Shown here piece after piece: positions 62,984 through 64,000 of a stretch of DNA of 64,000 bases (positions are counted from its first letter, which is position 1; each line of letters begins with the position of its first letter). Source of the stretch: Spinactinospora alkalitolerans (GTDB lineage Bacteria; Actinomycetota; Actinomycetes; Streptosporangiales; Streptosporangiaceae); contig NZ_JACCCC010000001.1 of the NCBI RefSeq assembly GCF_013408795.1, forward strand, positions 2,480,001 through 2,544,000, read 5' to 3'. Position numbers and translations under genes: made by a program. Below the pieces are notes generated by a model. The model worked only from the letters and a program-made list of their open reading frames with translations. It did no database searches and was not told where the DNA came from.

Positions 62984-64000
62984 ACGGCCTTCCCAGCCCC
63001 ACCCGCTCGGCCATGAACCGGGCGCTGCGCCGGGCCGTCGACGCCGTGACGCTCGACGCCGCTGAGACCGAGGTCCTGCTGCACGCGCGCGGCGCCGATC
63101 TCGACCGGCTCTGCGCTGCGGCGAGCCGGGTCCGCGACGCCGGTCTCGAGGCCGCCGGGCGGCCTGGCGTGATCACCTATTCCCGCAAGGTGTTCATTCC
63201 AGTCACCCGGCTATGCCGCGACCGCTGCCACTACTGCACCTTCGCCACCGTTCCGGGCCGGCTCCCCACGCCCTACCTCGGCCCTGACGAGATACTGGAC
63301 ATCGCCCGCGCGGGAGCGGCGGCGGGGTGCAAGGAGGCTCTGTTCACCTTGGGCGACCGGCCCGAGGAGCGCTGGCCCGCGGCCCGCTCCTGGCTGGACG
63401 CGCACGGCTACGACGACACGCTCAGCTACGTACGCGCCATGGCGATCCGGGTGCTGGAGGAGACCGGCCTGCTGCCGCACCTCAACCCCGGGGTGCTGTC
63501 CTGGACCGACCTGCAGCGGCTGAAGCCGGTGGCGCCGAGCATGGGCATGATGCTGGAGAGCACGGCGACCCGGCTGTGGTCCGAGCCGGGCGGCCCGCAC
63601 TACGGCTCACCCGACAAGGAGCCCGCGGTGCGGCTGCGGGTGTTGGAGGACGCGGGCCGCAGCAATGTGCCGTTCACCACAGGCATTCTCATCGGCATCG
63701 GGGAGACCTTCGCCGAACGGATCGACGCCCTGCGGGAGATTCGTCGGATCTCCCGGGCGTACGGGGGGATCCAGGAGGTGATCGTGCAGAACTTCCGGGC
63801 CAAGCCGGACACGGCGATGCGCGACGCGCCCGACGCCGGCCCGGCCGAACTGGCCGCCACCATCGCGGTGGCGCGGCTGCTGCTCGGCCCTGGGACCCGC
63901 ATCCAGGCCCCGCCGAACCTGGTGGGCGAGGAGTTCGCGCTGATGCTGCGGGCCGGCATCGACGACTGGGGCGGGGTCTCCCCGGTGACCGACGACCATG
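62980..64000 (+). CDS. fbiC: FO synthase (FbiC; CofG part visible), truncated by window end
   Basis: Partial: 340 codons visible, continuing past 64000. Radical-SAM cluster C79/C83/C86 in [10 protein letters not shown], then [20 protein letters not shown] and [20 protein letters not shown], which belong to the CofG half that builds the deazaflavin FO with CofH from tyrosine and a ribityl-diaminouracil. In actinobacteria CofG and CofH are usually fused (FbiC, about 850 aa), which is likely but not visible here. GTG overlaps the cofC stop (GTGA), GGAG 4 nt upstream. Confidence 0.9.
   Translation, partial: MNGLPSPTRSAMNRALRRAVDAVTLDAAETEVLLHARGADLDRLCAAASRVRDAGLEAAGRPGVITYSRKVFIPVTRLCRDRCHYCTFATVPGRLPTPYLGPDEILDIARAGAAAGCKEALFTLGDRPEERWPAARSWLDAHGYDDTLSYVRAMAIRVLEETGLLPHLNPGVLSWTDLQRLKPVAPSMGMMLESTATRLWSEPGGPHYGSPDKEPAVRLRVLEDAGRSNVPFTTGILIGIGETFAERIDALREIRRISRAYGGIQEVIVQNFRAKPDTAMRDAPDAGPAELAATIAVARLLLGPGTRIQAPPNLVGEEFALMLRAGIDDWGGVSPVTDDH

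Overview
The window is high-GC DNA with GTG starts, GTGA/ATGA stop-start overlaps, a geosmin synthase, coenzyme F420 genes, a SigB/F-type sigma factor and an IdeR/DmdR-type iron box. This points to a soil actinomycete of the Streptomyces/Nocardiopsis type; the genus is not determined. No rRNA, tRNA or CRISPR array was recognised.

Layout. 0-4.6 kb: geosmin synthase and an NLR-like STAND NTPase. 4.6-6.6 kb: a GT-B-like transferase gene interrupted in frame by 20.6 copies of a 7-bp repeat, then an NlpC/P60 scrap. 6.7-8.2 kb: a copper/heavy-metal module (18-Cys copper-storage protein, 48-aa Cys-rich peptide, divergent MerR regulator with an over-spaced promoter) that abuts an IS701-like scrap. 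8.2-13.5 kb: methyltransferase/TetR pair with twin operators, persulfide dioxygenase-rhodanese fusion, DUF302 protein, membrane protein, alpha/beta hydrolase. 13.8-15.9 kb: siderophore-interacting reductase under an iron box, a frameshifted methyltransferase and an NTF2-like remnant.

16.1-24.4 kb: a probable zincophore locus. A FecCD permease/ATPase/lipoprotein importer faces a four-gene coupled operon (methyltransferase, DUF4213/DUF364 protein, PduX-like GHMP kinase, SbnA-like PLP enzyme), with a divergent MFS exporter. All three promoter regions carry Fur/Zur-type palindromes. The gene set resembles the Amycolatopsis EDDS (aes) locus.

24.4-40.4 kb: mixed housekeeping, stress and accessory genes (tyrosine phosphatase, TetR/P450 pair, prfC, MerR, zinc-ribbon protein, DUF2795, HelR-like ATPase, sigma factor, Rho_N protein, DUF892, FUSC protein), interspersed with gene debris (AraC, NmrA-like, P450, IclR remnants). 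40.7-49.7 kb: an aromatic-acid catabolic island with an orphan [2Fe-2S] ferredoxin and CYP199A-like P450, then a divergent LysR and a six-gene meta-cleavage operon. 49.7-51.5 kb: remnants (rhamnosidase, FG-GAP, ISL3 transposase).

51.6-64.0 kb: the most striking region. An NMT1/THI5-type ABC importer of visibly lower GC is followed by an operon coding an AA_synth-family protein, class III aminotransferase, dihydropyrimidinase, LLM (F420-type) oxidoreductase, NADPH:F420 reductase, nitrilase-type carbamoyl hydrolase, CofC and FbiC (cut by the window end). Read together these are the steps of reductive pyrimidine (or similar cyclic ureide) catabolism, with an F420H2 enzyme where dihydropyrimidine dehydrogenase would be, plus its own F420 recycling and cofactor synthesis genes. 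This reading is inference from gene content.
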